Origin: Kibdelosporangium persicum
GTDB lineage: Bacteria > Actinomycetota > Actinomycetes > Mycobacteriales > Pseudonocardiaceae
Direction of reading: 5' to 3'
Length of the DNA stretch: 64,000 bases
Assembly (NCBI RefSeq): GCF_013280595.1
Contig: NZ_JAAATY010000029.1
Location: 61,624 to 125,623 of the forward strand
Shown: positions 26,142-35,993 of the stretch, piece after piece
Layout: the number at the start of each line of letters is the position of its first letter
Numbering within the stretch: the stretch's first letter is position 1
Notes under the pieces: generated by a model
Told to the model about the DNA's origin: nothing
Databases searched by the model: none
Seen by the model: only the letters and a program-made list of their open reading frames with translations
Translations under genes and position numbers: made by a program

Positions 26142-28253
26142 ATGCAGTCACGCGCGCTGACCAGACGTTTGTCGGCGACAGTTCTGTTAGGCCTGGCCGT
26201 GGTGATGGTCGTCGTCACGCTGACCAGCCCGACCGCCGCCGAGCGCGACGCCGCCGCGGCGGCGGCGCGGACCTTCACCATGCCGCCGGTGCCGCCCTTG
26301 CCGCGCAAGGAGTTGGTCCCGATCCGCGGTTCGGCGCCGGCCAGGCCACCTGGCCCGGGTGACGGGATCGCGTTGCGGCAGCTGATCATCGCGGTCGACG
26401 CCGACGATCCAGGGCTCGCCGCCTGGAAGTCCATTTTGGATGCCGTCGGCACGCCGTACGACGTCGTGCTGGCCAGGACCGAACCCTTCGACGCCAGCAG
26501 GCTGGTCCGTCCCGACGGGATCGGCCGGTACCAGTCCATCCTGCTCACCGACGCACAGCTGCCCGCGACCGACGACACCGACAACCCGGCCAGCGTGTTC
26601 GACAGTGCCAAATGGACTGCCCTGTGGGACTACGAGAAGAAGTTCGGCGTGCGCCAGGTCGCGCTCAGCGCTCGTCCCGGCTCCGTGCCCGAGGACTACT
26701 GCCTGCGCCCGGGCACTGAGCAGACCGTCGACGGGAAAGCCGTGCAGGCCACCATGAGCCAGCCGGGTGCCGCGGTTTTCGACCAGCTCAAGCCGGATGC
26801 CAAGCTGCCGATCGCGAACGCCACCATCCAGCTGGCCACCCTGCAACCGGGATGCGCCGCGGAACCGTTGCTCACCATGGGATCGAACGTGATCGGCGTG
26901 CGGTCGACCGCACCCGACGGCAGGGAACGGATCACGCTGAGCTTCGAGACCTACGTCGAGGAGCCGATCCTCGACCTGCTCGGCCACGGCCTGCTTCGCT
27001 GGGCCACCAAGGGGATCTTCCTCGGCGAGAAGCGGCACTGGATCAACGTCGACGTCGACGACTGGTTCAACTCCACCCTGCGGGTGTACCCGGACGGCGC
27101 CGAAGGCGCCTACCGGCTGACCGGGCCGGAAGTCGTCGGCATCAAGAACGAGCAGGACGCGCTGCGGGCGGCGTTCCCCGTGGCGAAGGACTTCACGCTC
27201 AACCTGCCTTACAACGCGGGCAAGTTCGATCCGCACGCGCCTGCCTCGTGCGGCCCGGACGTCCAGGCCGACGAGCTGTCCGCCTACTCGAAGTGCCTGG
27301 TCGACGAGTTCCGCTGGTTGAACCACACCTACAGCCACCCGGCCATGCACACCACGTCCTACGAACGCAACCGCAAGGAGATCGCCGACAACCTCACCGC
27401 GGCGGCCGAAGGCGGTATCCCGGTCCCGGTGTCGATCCTCAAGACGCCGGAGTACTCCGGGCTGGGCGCCTACCGGTCCGACCCGAACAGCCGGACCGAG
27501 GAGCCGAAGGACCACGGGCTCAGGGCGTCCAACGCGCAACTGCTGAAAGCCATGAGCGACCTGGGTGTGAAGTACATCCACGGCGACATGTCACACGCCG
27601 GTCAGCGGCCCGAGTGCTTCAACTGCGGTATCTACCACCCGCTGCAACCGGACGTGATGGTCGTCCCGGACTGGCCCACCGACATCGAGTTCGAAGCGGC
27701 CACTCCGGAGGAGCAGACCGCGCTGTACAACCTGACGTACGGCAAGAACGGCACGGACGAAGGCCACTTCGACCGCGACCTGACCTACGAGGAGATCACC
27801 GACCGCGAGGCGGAGATCGCGCTGAAGAACATGATCAGCGGCTCGGCCTACGCGCACACCGTGCACCAGGCCAACGTGCACCAGTACGCCAAGCAGCGCA
27901 GCCTCACCTTCGACTGGATCCGGGTGCTGGTGCAGAAGTACAGCAACCTCTACCAGGTCCCGCTGAAGAACCCGGACTGGGTCACGCTCGCGCAGTACGT
28001 GGAAGGCCGCAACGCACACTTCGACGTCCTCAAACGCAAGGAGGACCCGGTGCTGAACCGCGCCACCAACGAGATCACCTTCTCCCCCACCGGTGACGGC
28101 CTGCTGTACATCACCGGACTGGCGACCCGGCCCGCCACGGCCACGGACCAGGTCCTCTCCGACGCGGCCGAGACCTACGGCACCGACTCGGTGTCCAGGG
28201 TCGGCATCAGCAACGGTTCGGCCGTCACCCTCGTCGCGAAGCCACGATCATGA
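26142..28253 (+). CDS. Exported polysaccharide deacetylase, Agd3/CE4-like
   Basis: 703-aa protein with one N-terminal membrane segment (residues 12-28) that could be a signal anchor. A Rossmann-like region (about 80-290) is followed by a deacetylase domain: metal motif HWINVDVDDWF (D304, D306, D307) and NHTYSH (H395-H399, the H[ST]xxH motif of CE4), then a C-terminal region with GSAYAHTVHQANVHQYA. This layout recalls Agd3 (CE18) of Aspergillus and the deacetylase half of PelA. Predicted role: partial removal of N-acetyl groups from the exported polymer at the cell surface. First gene of the cluster; GGGGGAG lies seven bases before the ATG. Confidence 0.75.
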   Translation: MQSRALTRRLSATVLLGLAVVMVVVTLTSPTAAERDAAAAAARTFTMPPVPPLPRKELVPIRGSAPARPPGPGDGIALRQLIIAVDADDPGLAAWKSILDAVGTPYDVVLARTEPFDASRLVRPDGIGRYQSILLTDAQLPATDDTDNPASVFDSAKWTALWDYEKKFGVRQVALSARPGSVPEDYCLRPGTEQTVDGKAVQATMSQPGAAVFDQLKPDAKLPIANATIQLATLQPGCAAEPLLTMGSNVIGVRSTAPDGRERITLSFETYVEEPILDLLGHGLLRWATKGIFLGEKRHWINVDVDDWFNSTLRVYPDGAEGAYRLTGPEVVGIKNEQDALRAAFPVAKDFTLNLPYNAGKFDPHAPASCGPDVQADELSAYSKCLVDEFRWLNHTYSHPAMHTTSYERNRKEIADNLTAAAEGGIPVPVSILKTPEYSGLGAYRSDPNSRTEEPKDHGLRASNAQLLKAMSDLGVKYIHGDMSHAGQRPECFNCGIYHPLQPDVMVVPDWPTDIEFEAATPEEQTALYNLTYGKNGTDEGHFDRDLTYEEITDREAEIALKNMISGSAYAHTVHQANVHQYAKQRSLTFDWIRVLVQKYSNLYQVPLKNPDWVTLAQYVEGRNAHFDVLKRKEDPVLNRATNEITFSPTGDGLLYITGLATRPATATDQVLSDAAETYGTDSVSRVGISNGSAVTLVAKPRS

Positions 28254-29830
28254 CGATCTACGAGACCGAACCCACCTACCCGCTCGGTGCGGAGCCGACG
28301 GTCCGGCTGGACCCCAAGGCTTTTCCCGCCGCGGAGGAGAAGACCGTCCGGATCGCGATCCCCCGGCAACACCAGCCGCGGCAGAAGAAGCCGGTCCGGC
28401 CCTTGCGGATCGCGCTGGTGTCGGAGGGAACGTATCCCTACCACCCCGGCGGGGTCAGCCTGTGGTGCGACCAGCTGGTGAAAGGCATGCCGGAGTCGCC
28501 GTTCATCGTCGTCGCGCTCACTGTGGACGGTCGCGAGCCGGTCAGCTGGCCCCGCCCGGCCAACCTGGTCGAGATCGTCAACCTGCCGTTGTGGAGTCCG
28601 CGCCCGGGAATCCCGCGCCGCCCACCGCTGCACGCGGTCGGCGCGGTCAAGGAAGCACACCAGCGATTCCTCAATGGACTGGTGCGGGCCGGCGAACCGG
28701 GGTCGGCGGACGAGTTCATCGCCGGGCTGTACGGGATGTTCACGTGGGCCCAGATCGGCGACCTGCGGTCGGCGCTGATCGCCAACGACGCGCTGGAACG
28801 CCTGCAATGGGCCTACGCCAAGGTCGCCCCGCCGGGCACGGGCGGGCTGACGCTGCACGACGCGGTGGTCATCTCGGACCTGCTCGAACACATGGTGCGG
28901 CCGTTGTCGCACCCGCCGGTCCGGGCGGACGTGGTCCACCTGGCGATGAACGGGATCAGCGCTCTGGTCGCGTTCGCCAGCAAATGGGCGTACGGCACAC
29001 CGATCGTGATGTCCGAGCACGGCGTCTACCTGCGCGAAAGGTACCTCGGCGTGGACGAGTCCTGGCCGTACGCGGTCAGGTTGTTGATGCTCCGGTTCCA
29101 CCGTGCCCTGGCGCAGGCCGCGTACCGGCTGGTCGACGTGCTGGCGCCGCACTCGGAGTACAACCGCCGCTGGCAGATGTACAACGGCGGCACACCGGAC
29201 CGCATCCGCACCATGTACAACGGCATCAACCCGAACGATTTCCCGCCGGCTCAGGGCGAACCGGCCGTTCCGACGATCACCTTCGTCGGCCGGATCGACC
29301 CGTTGAAGGACCTGCACACGCTGATCCGGGCGTTCGCGTTGGTGCGGACCGAGATTCCCGAGGCCCGGCTGCGGATGTTCGGGCCGGTGCCGGTCGGCAA
29401 CGAGGCGTACCACCGCAGTTGCCTCGATCTGATCGACGAACTCGGTCTGCGTGGCGCCGCGGTGTTCGAGGGCCGCGTGCCGCGTCAGGTCGATGCCTAC
29501 CACGCCGGTCACGTCACGGCGTTGACCAGCGTGTCCGAGGGATTCCCGTACACGGTGGTGGAATCGATGGCCACCGGACGGCCGCAGGTGTGCACGAACG
29601 TCGGCGGTGTCGCCGAAGCCGTCGGTGACGCGGGATTTGTCGTACCGCCGCGTGATCACGCGGCTGTCGCGTCAGCGTGCGTGAAGTTGTTGACCGACAG
29701 CGCTTTGCGCCGCCGGGCAGGTCAGATCGCCAGGCAACGCGTGCTGGAGCGGTTCACGCTCGACCAGTGGAACTTGGCGTACCGCGCCATCTATGACGAT
29801 CTCGTCGCCAAACGAGGGGTGATGAAGTGA
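28250..29830 (+). CDS. GT4 glycosyltransferase, PelF-like
   Basis: 526-aa GT-B enzyme. After a variable 50-residue N-terminus comes [19 protein letters not shown], the opening typical of PelF, then [16 protein letters not shown] near 248-263 and the EX7E motif in [11 protein letters not shown] near 428-438. PelF polymerises UDP-GalNAc/GlcNAc in Pseudomonas Pel synthesis; the donor here is unproven. It is coupled to the deacetylase by a four-base overlap and to the PelG-like gene by another. Confidence 0.88.
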   Translation: MTIYETEPTYPLGAEPTVRLDPKAFPAAEEKTVRIAIPRQHQPRQKKPVRPLRIALVSEGTYPYHPGGVSLWCDQLVKGMPESPFIVVALTVDGREPVSWPRPANLVEIVNLPLWSPRPGIPRRPPLHAVGAVKEAHQRFLNGLVRAGEPGSADEFIAGLYGMFTWAQIGDLRSALIANDALERLQWAYAKVAPPGTGGLTLHDAVVISDLLEHMVRPLSHPPVRADVVHLAMNGISALVAFASKWAYGTPIVMSEHGVYLRERYLGVDESWPYAVRLLMLRFHRALAQAAYRLVDVLAPHSEYNRRWQMYNGGTPDRIRTMYNGINPNDFPPAQGEPAVPTITFVGRIDPLKDLHTLIRAFALVRTEIPEARLRMFGPVPVGNEAYHRSCLDLIDELGLRGAAVFEGRVPRQVDAYHAGHVTALTSVSEGFPYTVVESMATGRPQVCTNVGGVAEAVGDAGFVVPPRDHAAVASACVKLLTDSALRRRAGQIARQRVLERFTLDQWNLAYRAIYDDLVAKRGVMK

Positions 29831-31203
29831 GCGTCCAGAAGCTGATGCTAAAGGTGTCGCCCCGCGTGCAGGGCGCCGCGGACGAACTGCACGTCGCGGC
29901 GATCCTGGAGAGCGAAGGCGTCAACGACCGGATCGCGCGCGAGGAGTACGGTCACAAGGACGTGTTCGCGCTCGCCGCCGAGGTCTACAAGCGGATGCCC
30001 GAGCCCACTCCACCGGCCACAAAGGACGCTCCGAAGCCCGCGCGGGAATGGTCGTTGCGGATCGTCGCGCACGGGCCGCTCTACGTCCTGCCGAGTGCCG
30101 TCTACCCGGCCGTGCTGATGAGTCTCGGTGGTTCGGCGATGGTCATCGGTCTGGTCATCGCGACGGCCATAGGCTGGGTGTGGGGCATGGGCATGAGCTC
30201 GGTCGCCTACCAGTTGCTTGGTCACGGCAGGCCGAACGCGGCCGCCCGGATGCTGCGCTGGCTCGGCCTGGCCGGGCTGGTGCTGGGAGCCGGCGTCGGT
30301 GTCCTGCTGGCCGGCCTGCTCGAAGGCGGCGACGTGGGCCTGGTCGTCTTCGTGGTGGCCCAGATGGGCTACCAGCTCGCGTGTGGGGTGTTGTTCTTCT
30401 ACCACCGGGAGGCCCGGCTGGCGATGCTGATGCTGCCGGTGGTGATCATCGGCATGGTCCACATCATCAGCGGCTATCCGGCCAACCTGGTCCTGCCCGC
30501 CGTCATCGCCGGTGCGTCGTCGGCGGCCCTGGTCCTCGCCGCTGCCACGCTGGCGACGTTCAAGAAGCCCGAGCAGGCCGATCCACGCACCCCGGCGGCA
30601 CGCAGCGAGGTCGTGCTGGCAGCGGTCCGCAGCGCCTGCTACGGCGCGTTGTGCGCGGCGATCCTCTTGTTCACCGACGCGCGGTTCGTCGCGGCCGAGT
30701 TCGACCTCGCGATCGCGGTGGCACCGTTGGTGCTCGGGATGGGCGCGGTCGAGTGGCGGGCGCACCGGTTCGTCGCCTCGTCCAGCGCGGAACTGCACCG
30801 GCAGCGTTCGCCGGAGAAGTTCCGGCAGGAGGTCTGGCGGCTGTTCCTGCACGAACTGGTGCTGTGCCTGATGATCGTCGGCGGTCTCGGGGTCACGTTG
30901 ATGTTCGTGCTGCGGAGTTTCGACGCGCTGACCATCCACGGCGCGATCCTGATCAACGCGCACATGGTGCTGGGAGGCGCCTTCTTCGTCGGGTTCGTGC
31001 TGATGAGGCACGAACGATTCACCTGGCTGCTGGGTTGTCTGGCGGTCATCGTCGCGGCCAACATCACGGCCGTGACGTTCCTGGCGGATCTGCTCGCCCC
31101 GCACGGCGAGGTGTCGATCCTGTTGTTCAGCGGCATCGCGCTGCTGCTGGTGTTCCTGGTGGCCGTCCGGCGTGGGATCGGGCGCGTCCACCTCTACCGA
31201 TAG
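29827..31203 (+). CDS. Polytopic membrane protein, PelG-like
   Basis: 458-aa protein with a 75-residue cytoplasmic N-terminus and about 12-13 transmembrane segments, start GTG overlapping pelF by four bases. Size, topology and position right after the PelF-like GT match PelG, the MOP-superfamily transporter or partner of PelF. I see no diagnostic motif, so the assignment is mainly contextual. It probably moves the polymer or lipid-linked units across the membrane. Confidence 0.65.
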   Translation: MSVQKLMLKVSPRVQGAADELHVAAILESEGVNDRIAREEYGHKDVFALAAEVYKRMPEPTPPATKDAPKPAREWSLRIVAHGPLYVLPSAVYPAVLMSLGGSAMVIGLVIATAIGWVWGMGMSSVAYQLLGHGRPNAAARMLRWLGLAGLVLGAGVGVLLAGLLEGGDVGLVVFVVAQMGYQLACGVLFFYHREARLAMLMLPVVIIGMVHIISGYPANLVLPAVIAGASSAALVLAAATLATFKKPEQADPRTPAARSEVVLAAVRSACYGALCAAILLFTDARFVAAEFDLAIAVAPLVLGMGAVEWRAHRFVASSSAELHRQRSPEKFRQEVWRLFLHELVLCLMIVGGLGVTLMFVLRSFDALTIHGAILINAHMVLGGAFFVGFVLMRHERFTWLLGCLAVIVAANITAVTFLADLLAPHGEVSILLFSGIALLLVFLVAVRRGIGRVHLYR

Positions 31204-31226
31204 TCTCTCTGGGGAGGGGATCTTCC

Positions 31227-31967
31227 ATGCACGTCACAATTCTCGCGGGTGGCCGCGGAGTCCGGCTGCGGCCGTACACCACCGCGCTGCCCAAGCCGCT
31301 GGTCCCGATCGGCGAGGAGTACGCGATCCTCGACATCATCCTGCAGCAGCTCAAGTCGCAGGGGTTCACCCGGGTCACGCTGGCCATCGGCCACCTCGGC
31401 TCGCTGATCCGCGCGTTCGTCGGCGACGGCGAGCGGTGGGGCCTGACGGTCGACTACTCCGACGAGGAGACGCCATTGTCGACCATCGGCCCGATCCTCA
31501 ACTTCCTCGACCGGCTGCCCGACCACTTCCTGGTGATGAACGGGGACGTGCTCACCGACCTGAACTACGCGGCCCTGCTGAAGTCGCACATCAGGTCGCG
31601 GGCGCCGCTGACGGTGGCGACGTACCAGCGCCAGGTGAAGATCGACTTCGGCACGCTGGAGACCGAGGACGACCGGATCGTGAAGTTCCGCGAGAAGCCG
31701 ACGTTGTCCTACGGCGTCAGCATGGGCGTGTACGCGATGTCCCGCGCCACCCTGGCGCGTTACCCGCGCAACGTGCCGTTCGGCTTCGACGACCTCGTGC
31801 TGGACCTGCTGGACCGTGGCGACCCGCCGAGGTCGTACGGGTTCGACGGCTACTGGCTGGACATCGGCCGGCCGGACGACTACGACGAGGCCAACCGGGT
31901 GTTCGAGGAGTTGCGCCCGGTGCTGTTGCCGCCGGTCCACGCGGTTCCCGAGGACGTGGCGTCGTGA
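31227..31967 (+). CDS. Sugar-phosphate nucleotidyltransferase
   Basis: 246-aa single-domain NTP transferase. The N-terminal signature [25 protein letters not shown] binds the nucleotide; metal-binding D lies in [12 protein letters not shown], and [15 protein letters not shown] ends the fold. It makes an NDP-sugar from a sugar-1-phosphate, most likely to feed the neighbouring dehydrogenase, epimerases and GT. It lacks the acyltransferase domain of GlmU. The start is preceded by GGGGAGGGG. Confidence 0.9.
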   Translation: MHVTILAGGRGVRLRPYTTALPKPLVPIGEEYAILDIILQQLKSQGFTRVTLAIGHLGSLIRAFVGDGERWGLTVDYSDEETPLSTIGPILNFLDRLPDHFLVMNGDVLTDLNYAALLKSHIRSRAPLTVATYQRQVKIDFGTLETEDDRIVKFREKPTLSYGVSMGVYAMSRATLARYPRNVPFGFDDLVLDLLDRGDPPRSYGFDGYWLDIGRPDDYDEANRVFEELRPVLLPPVHAVPEDVAS

Positions 31968-32830
31968 GGGTCGTCCTGTTCGGCGCTTCGGGTTTCATCG
32001 GCCGCCAGGTGGCCAGGGAACTGGCGCCGTCCAGCGTCCTGCTGCCGGTCGGCCGGGCCCAGCACGACCTCGTCACCGGTACGGCCGACGAGCTGACCGC
32101 CGTGCTGCGGGAGAACCGGCCGGATGTGGTGATCAACTGCACCGGCCGGCTCTCCGGCACGACGGCCGAACTGGTGACCGCGAACGTCGTGGTCACCGCG
32201 AAACTGATCGACGCGGTGCGCGCCGTGGGCGCCCGGCTGATCACGCTCGGCTCGGCGGGCGAGTACGGTGTCGTTCCACAGGGGACACCCGTGGCCGAGG
32301 ACCACCCGGCGAATCCGGTTGCGGCGTACGGAATCTCGAAACTGGCGGGAACCCAGCTGGTCCAGCGGGCCGTCGAAGCAGGTGTGCTGGACGGGGTGTC
32401 GTTGCGGGTGTTCAACCCGATCGGCCCCGGTTTGCCCGCGGAGAACCTGCTCGGCCGTGCCGCGGCGAACATCCGTGCGGCACAAGCCAATGGTGAGGAC
32501 CACATCCAGTTGGGGCCGCTGGGCGCGTACCGGGATTTCGTGGACGTCCGGGACCTGGCGGCCGCCGTCGCCGCCGCGGCCACGGCCGGCAGCATCGCCG
32601 AGCCGGTGCTGAACGTCGGCAGCGGTGTCGCCGTGACGGCGCGGCAAGCCGTCATGACGCTGGCCGAGGTCGCCGGTTTCACCGGTGAGGTCAGGGAATC
32701 CGCGCCCGCACCGGCCCGGTCGGCGGCTGTCGGCTGGATCGCCGCCGACCTCACCCGGACCCGGCGGGCGCTCGGCTGGCGTCCCGCCCACGACCTCACC
32801 GCCTCAGTCAAGGCCAGTTGGGAGAGCTGA
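31964..32830 (+). CDS. NAD-dependent sugar epimerase/dehydratase
   Basis: 288-aa extended SDR. Rossmann motif [10 protein letters not shown], active site YGISK, and the preceding LGSAGEYG serine segment. It is shorter than GalE-type enzymes and close to RmlD/GDP-sugar reductase-like SDRs, so it could be an epimerase or reductase. GTG start overlaps the nucleotidyltransferase stop (GTGA). It acts within the sugar-nucleotide supply of this cluster. Confidence 0.85.
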   Translation: MRVVLFGASGFIGRQVARELAPSSVLLPVGRAQHDLVTGTADELTAVLRENRPDVVINCTGRLSGTTAELVTANVVVTAKLIDAVRAVGARLITLGSAGEYGVVPQGTPVAEDHPANPVAAYGISKLAGTQLVQRAVEAGVLDGVSLRVFNPIGPGLPAENLLGRAAANIRAAQANGEDHIQLGPLGAYRDFVDVRDLAAAVAAAATAGSIAEPVLNVGSGVAVTARQAVMTLAEVAGFTGEVRESAPAPARSAAVGWIAADLTRTRRALGWRPAHDLTASVKASWES

Positions 32831-32833
32831 AGG

Positions 32834-33745
32834 ATGATGCGGTTCAGGCTGCTCGCCAGGATCACGTCGCTGGCGTTGGTGTCGCTGGCGTTCGCCACGT
32901 CGGCGTGTGGTCAGGCAGCCGAGGAGCCGAAGAACACGCAACCCAGCGTCGCGTACCAGTTGAGCAGTTACGAGGACGACCGGCTGGACGACCTCGCCGG
33001 CAAGCCACAGCAGCTGGTGATCATCGACCTGGCCCGTGACGCGGCGGCGTCGTACTTCACCGCCGAGGAGATCGGGAAGCTCCGGGCGAAGGGCAAGACC
33101 GTGCTGGCGTACTTCGAGATCGGGTCGCTGGAGGATTTCCGGCCGGACTTCGAGCGGTTCCGCACGGCGAACCCGGACCTGATGCTCAACGAGTGGCAGC
33201 ACTGGGAGGGCGAGTTCTTCGTCAAGTACTGGGACGAGCGGTGGTGGACCTCAGCCGTGAAACCACGGGTCGACCGGGCACTGGCGGCCGGGTTCGACGG
33301 CGTGTACATGGACACCCCGCTGGCCTACGAGGAGATCGACCTCGCACTGGTGCCTGGTGAGACGCGCCAGACGCTCGGCCGCAAGATGGTCGACCAGATC
33401 GTGCGGATCAGCAGGTACGCCAAGCAGATCCGGCCCGGGTTCCTGATCTACCCGCAGAACTCGCCGGAACTGCGGCACCACACCGGGTACACCGAGGCGA
33501 TCGACGGAATCGGCATGGAGGAGCTGTTCTTCCTGGCCACCGACGAACCGTGCGACAAGGACTTCTGCGCCGAGAACCTGCGGGAGGCCAAGGCGCTGCG
33601 GGACGCGGGCAAGAGGGTCGTGGCGATCGACTACGCGACCGACCCCGGCAACATCGCCAGCGCCTGCCGTCAACACCGCGACGAGGGATTCGCCGGCGCG
33701 GTCACAGTCAAACCACTGGACACGGTGCCACCCCCGTGTCCTTGA
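32834..33745 (+). CDS. Lipoprotein GH114-like endo-alpha-1,4-galactosaminidase
   Basis: 303-aa exported protein. A signal peptide ends in a lipobox-like SAC (Cys25). The rest is a small TIM barrel of the GH114/TM1410 type: VLAYFEIGSLEDFRP holds the putative acid residue and AGFDGVYMDTP the conserved Asp. GH114 enzymes (fungal Ega3) cut alpha-1,4-galactosamine polymers, and PelA carries a related hydrolase domain. It could trim or release the polymer made by this operon. Two ATGs begin the gene after a GAAGG site. Confidence 0.85.
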   Translation: MMRFRLLARITSLALVSLAFATSACGQAAEEPKNTQPSVAYQLSSYEDDRLDDLAGKPQQLVIIDLARDAAASYFTAEEIGKLRAKGKTVLAYFEIGSLEDFRPDFERFRTANPDLMLNEWQHWEGEFFVKYWDERWWTSAVKPRVDRALAAGFDGVYMDTPLAYEEIDLALVPGETRQTLGRKMVDQIVRISRYAKQIRPGFLIYPQNSPELRHHTGYTEAIDGIGMEELFFLATDEPCDKDFCAENLREAKALRDAGKRVVAIDYATDPGNIASACRQHRDEGFAGAVTVKPLDTVPPPCP

Positions 33746-33759
33746 GGAGGGGAACAAGA

Positions 33760-35046
33760 ATGCGCAGAATCGGTATCATCGGGATGGGCTACGTCGGCCT
33801 GACCCTGACCGCGGCCATGGCCCGCAAGGGCTTCAGCATCCACGGAGTGGACGTTCAGCCGTCCGTCGTGGACTCGCTGGCGAAGGGCAGGCCGCACATC
33901 TTCGAACCGGGCGTGACCGAGGCGTTCACCGAGCTGGTCGGCGACACGATCACGGTGTCCCACGAACTGCCCGAAGATCCGGTCGACGCCGCGATCATCT
34001 GTGTGTCCACACCGGTCGACGAGACCACCCACGAGCCGTACCTGGAGAACCTCGCGGCAGCGGCCGAGCACGTCACGCAGCGCTGCACGGCCGACACGCT
34101 TGTCGTTGTCCGCAGCACGGTCCCGGTCGGCACCAGCCGTGGCATCGTGTTGCCGATCCTGCTGGCGGCCTGGGGTTCGGCACGGCTGGTGATGGCGCCC
34201 GAGCGGACCATCCAGGGCCAGGCGCTGCGTGAGCTCGTCGAGCTGCCGCAGGTCGTCGGCGGCCTGGACGACGAGAGCCTGCGGCTGGGCCTGGAGTTGT
34301 TCGGCGGCTTGGCGAACCAGCTCGTCCCGGTGTCCGGTTTGGAGACCGCGGAGCTGGTGAAGCTGACCAACAACTGCCACACGGACGTGATCTACTCGTT
34401 CGGCAACGAGGTCGCGATGCTGACCGAACGGCTCGGGCTCGACCCGCTGGAGGTCATCCGCGCGACGAACCTGGACTACCCGCGGCCGGACATCGCCAAG
34501 CCCGGCTATGTCGGCGGCGGCTGCCTGTCGAAGGACCCGTACATCATGCTCGCCAGCGGCCTGAGCGCCGGGCACGAGCCGAAGCTGATCGGCGCGGCGC
34601 GGCGGCTCAACGAGGAGCTGCCCGGGCACGTGGCCGAGCGGATGGTCTCGCTGATGCGGCAGACCGGCGGCAAGACCATCGCCGTGCTCGGCTGGGCGTA
34701 CAAGGGAACTCCGCCGACCGACGACATGCGCGGCACGCCGATCGAGACCATGATGCCGGTGTTCGAGCGGGCCGGAATCCGGGTTCTCGGGCACGATCCG
34801 CTGGTGACGCCGGAGGTCATCCGGAAGTACGGCGGCGAGCCGGTCGATCTGGCGACCGGATTCCGTGACGCGGACGCGGTTCTGGTGATCACCGACCACC
34901 CGGAGTACCGCGCGCTCGATGTCAGGGCCGCGCTGGCCGGTACCCGGATCAAGGTCGTGTACGACTCGTGGCGGATCCTGGACGCCGCCGCGATCACTGA
35001 GCAGGGCGTGCGTTACGCGGGCCTGGGATACGAGGTGGCGGCATGA
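33760..35046 (+). CDS. Nucleotide-sugar dehydrogenase (UDP-HexNAc 6-dehydrogenase type)
   Basis: 428-aa enzyme that oxidises C6 of an NDP-hexose(NAc) to the uronate with two NAD. N-terminal Rossmann IGIIGMGYVGL, STVPVGTSR, the K201-N205 region of the central domain and catalytic C255 in GGGCLSKDP. It is closest in pattern to the WecC/WbpA (HexNAc) group. Its presence implies an acidic residue in the polymer. The ATG at 33760 follows GAGGAGGGG. Its stop overlaps the next gene by four bases. Confidence 0.92.
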   Translation: MRRIGIIGMGYVGLTLTAAMARKGFSIHGVDVQPSVVDSLAKGRPHIFEPGVTEAFTELVGDTITVSHELPEDPVDAAIICVSTPVDETTHEPYLENLAAAAEHVTQRCTADTLVVVRSTVPVGTSRGIVLPILLAAWGSARLVMAPERTIQGQALRELVELPQVVGGLDDESLRLGLELFGGLANQLVPVSGLETAELVKLTNNCHTDVIYSFGNEVAMLTERLGLDPLEVIRATNLDYPRPDIAKPGYVGGGCLSKDPYIMLASGLSAGHEPKLIGAARRLNEELPGHVAERMVSLMRQTGGKTIAVLGWAYKGTPPTDDMRGTPIETMMPVFERAGIRVLGHDPLVTPEVIRKYGGEPVDLATGFRDADAVLVITDHPEYRALDVRAALAGTRIKVVYDSWRILDAAAITEQGVRYAGLGYEVAA

Positions 35047-35993
35047 AGGCGTTGGTTCTCGGTGGTGCCGGTTTCATCGGCCTGCACCTGACCCGGCGGC
35101 TGCTCGCCGAGGGCTACTCGGTGACCATTGTGGACGACTTCTCCCGTGGCAGGGAGGACCCGGAGCTGGCCGCGCTCGACGTCGAGGTGTTGCACGCGGA
35201 CCTCACCGACCCGGCGGCGTACAACGACATCCCGCACGGCTGGGACCAGGTGTACATGCTGGCGGCCGTGGTCGGCGTGCGCAACGTCGAGAAGGACCCG
35301 GCTCGGGTGATCCGGATCAACAGCCTGGTCGTGCTGAACCTGCTCGACTGGTTGCGGCCCGGGACAAAACTGTTCTTCGCGTCGACCAGCGAGGCGTACG
35401 CCGACGGCGTGAGCGCCGGCGTGGTCCCAGTCCCGACACCGGAGACCGTGCCGTTGATGATCTCGGACATCACGGCTCCGCGGTTCGCCTACGGCGCCAG
35501 CAAACTGCTGGGCGAGGCAGCCGTCGTCCACACCGGACGGGCCAAGGGCATTCCCTTCGTGGTCGGGCGGTTCCACAACGTCTACGGCCCGCGGATGGGC
35601 GCCGACCACGTGATCCCCGAGCTGTCGTTGCGCGCCATGCGGCGCGAGGACCCGTTCAAGGTCTACGGCACCGACCAGTTCCGGGCGTTCTGCCACGTGG
35701 ACGACGCCACCGACGCGATGCTCCGGCTGATGACCACGGACGCGGCCATGGGCGAGATCGTCCACATCGGAAACGACACCGAGGAGACGAACATCGGTGA
35801 CCTGACCAAACTGGTCCTGCGGGTCGCCGGTTTCGACCCGGCGCTCGACCCGGCACCCGCCCCCGCCGGTTCGGTCGCCCGCCGCTGCCCGGACCTGACC
35901 AAGCTGCGCACGCTGACCGGGTTCGAGCCGACGGTGCCGCTCGAGGAGGGCGTCCAGCGCACGTTCGACTGGTACCGAGAGCACTGGCTGTGA
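35043..35993 (+). CDS. NAD-dependent sugar-nucleotide epimerase
   Basis: 316-aa extended SDR of the GalE/UDP-glucuronate epimerase class: LGGAGFIGLHL, FFASTSEAYADG with the catalytic Ser, YGASK with Tyr and Lys, and FHNVYGPRMGADHVIPEL, the substrate-binding strand. It probably epimerises or decarboxylates the UDP-uronate made by the preceding gene. Four-base overlaps join it to both neighbours. Confidence 0.9.
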   Translation: MKALVLGGAGFIGLHLTRRLLAEGYSVTIVDDFSRGREDPELAALDVEVLHADLTDPAAYNDIPHGWDQVYMLAAVVGVRNVEKDPARVIRINSLVVLNLLDWLRPGTKLFFASTSEAYADGVSAGVVPVPTPETVPLMISDITAPRFAYGASKLLGEAAVVHTGRAKGIPFVVGRFHNVYGPRMGADHVIPELSLRAMRREDPFKVYGTDQFRAFCHVDDATDAMLRLMTTDAAMGEIVHIGNDTEETNIGDLTKLVLRVAGFDPALDPAPAPAGSVARRCPDLTKLRTLTGFEPTVPLEEGVQRTFDWYREHWL

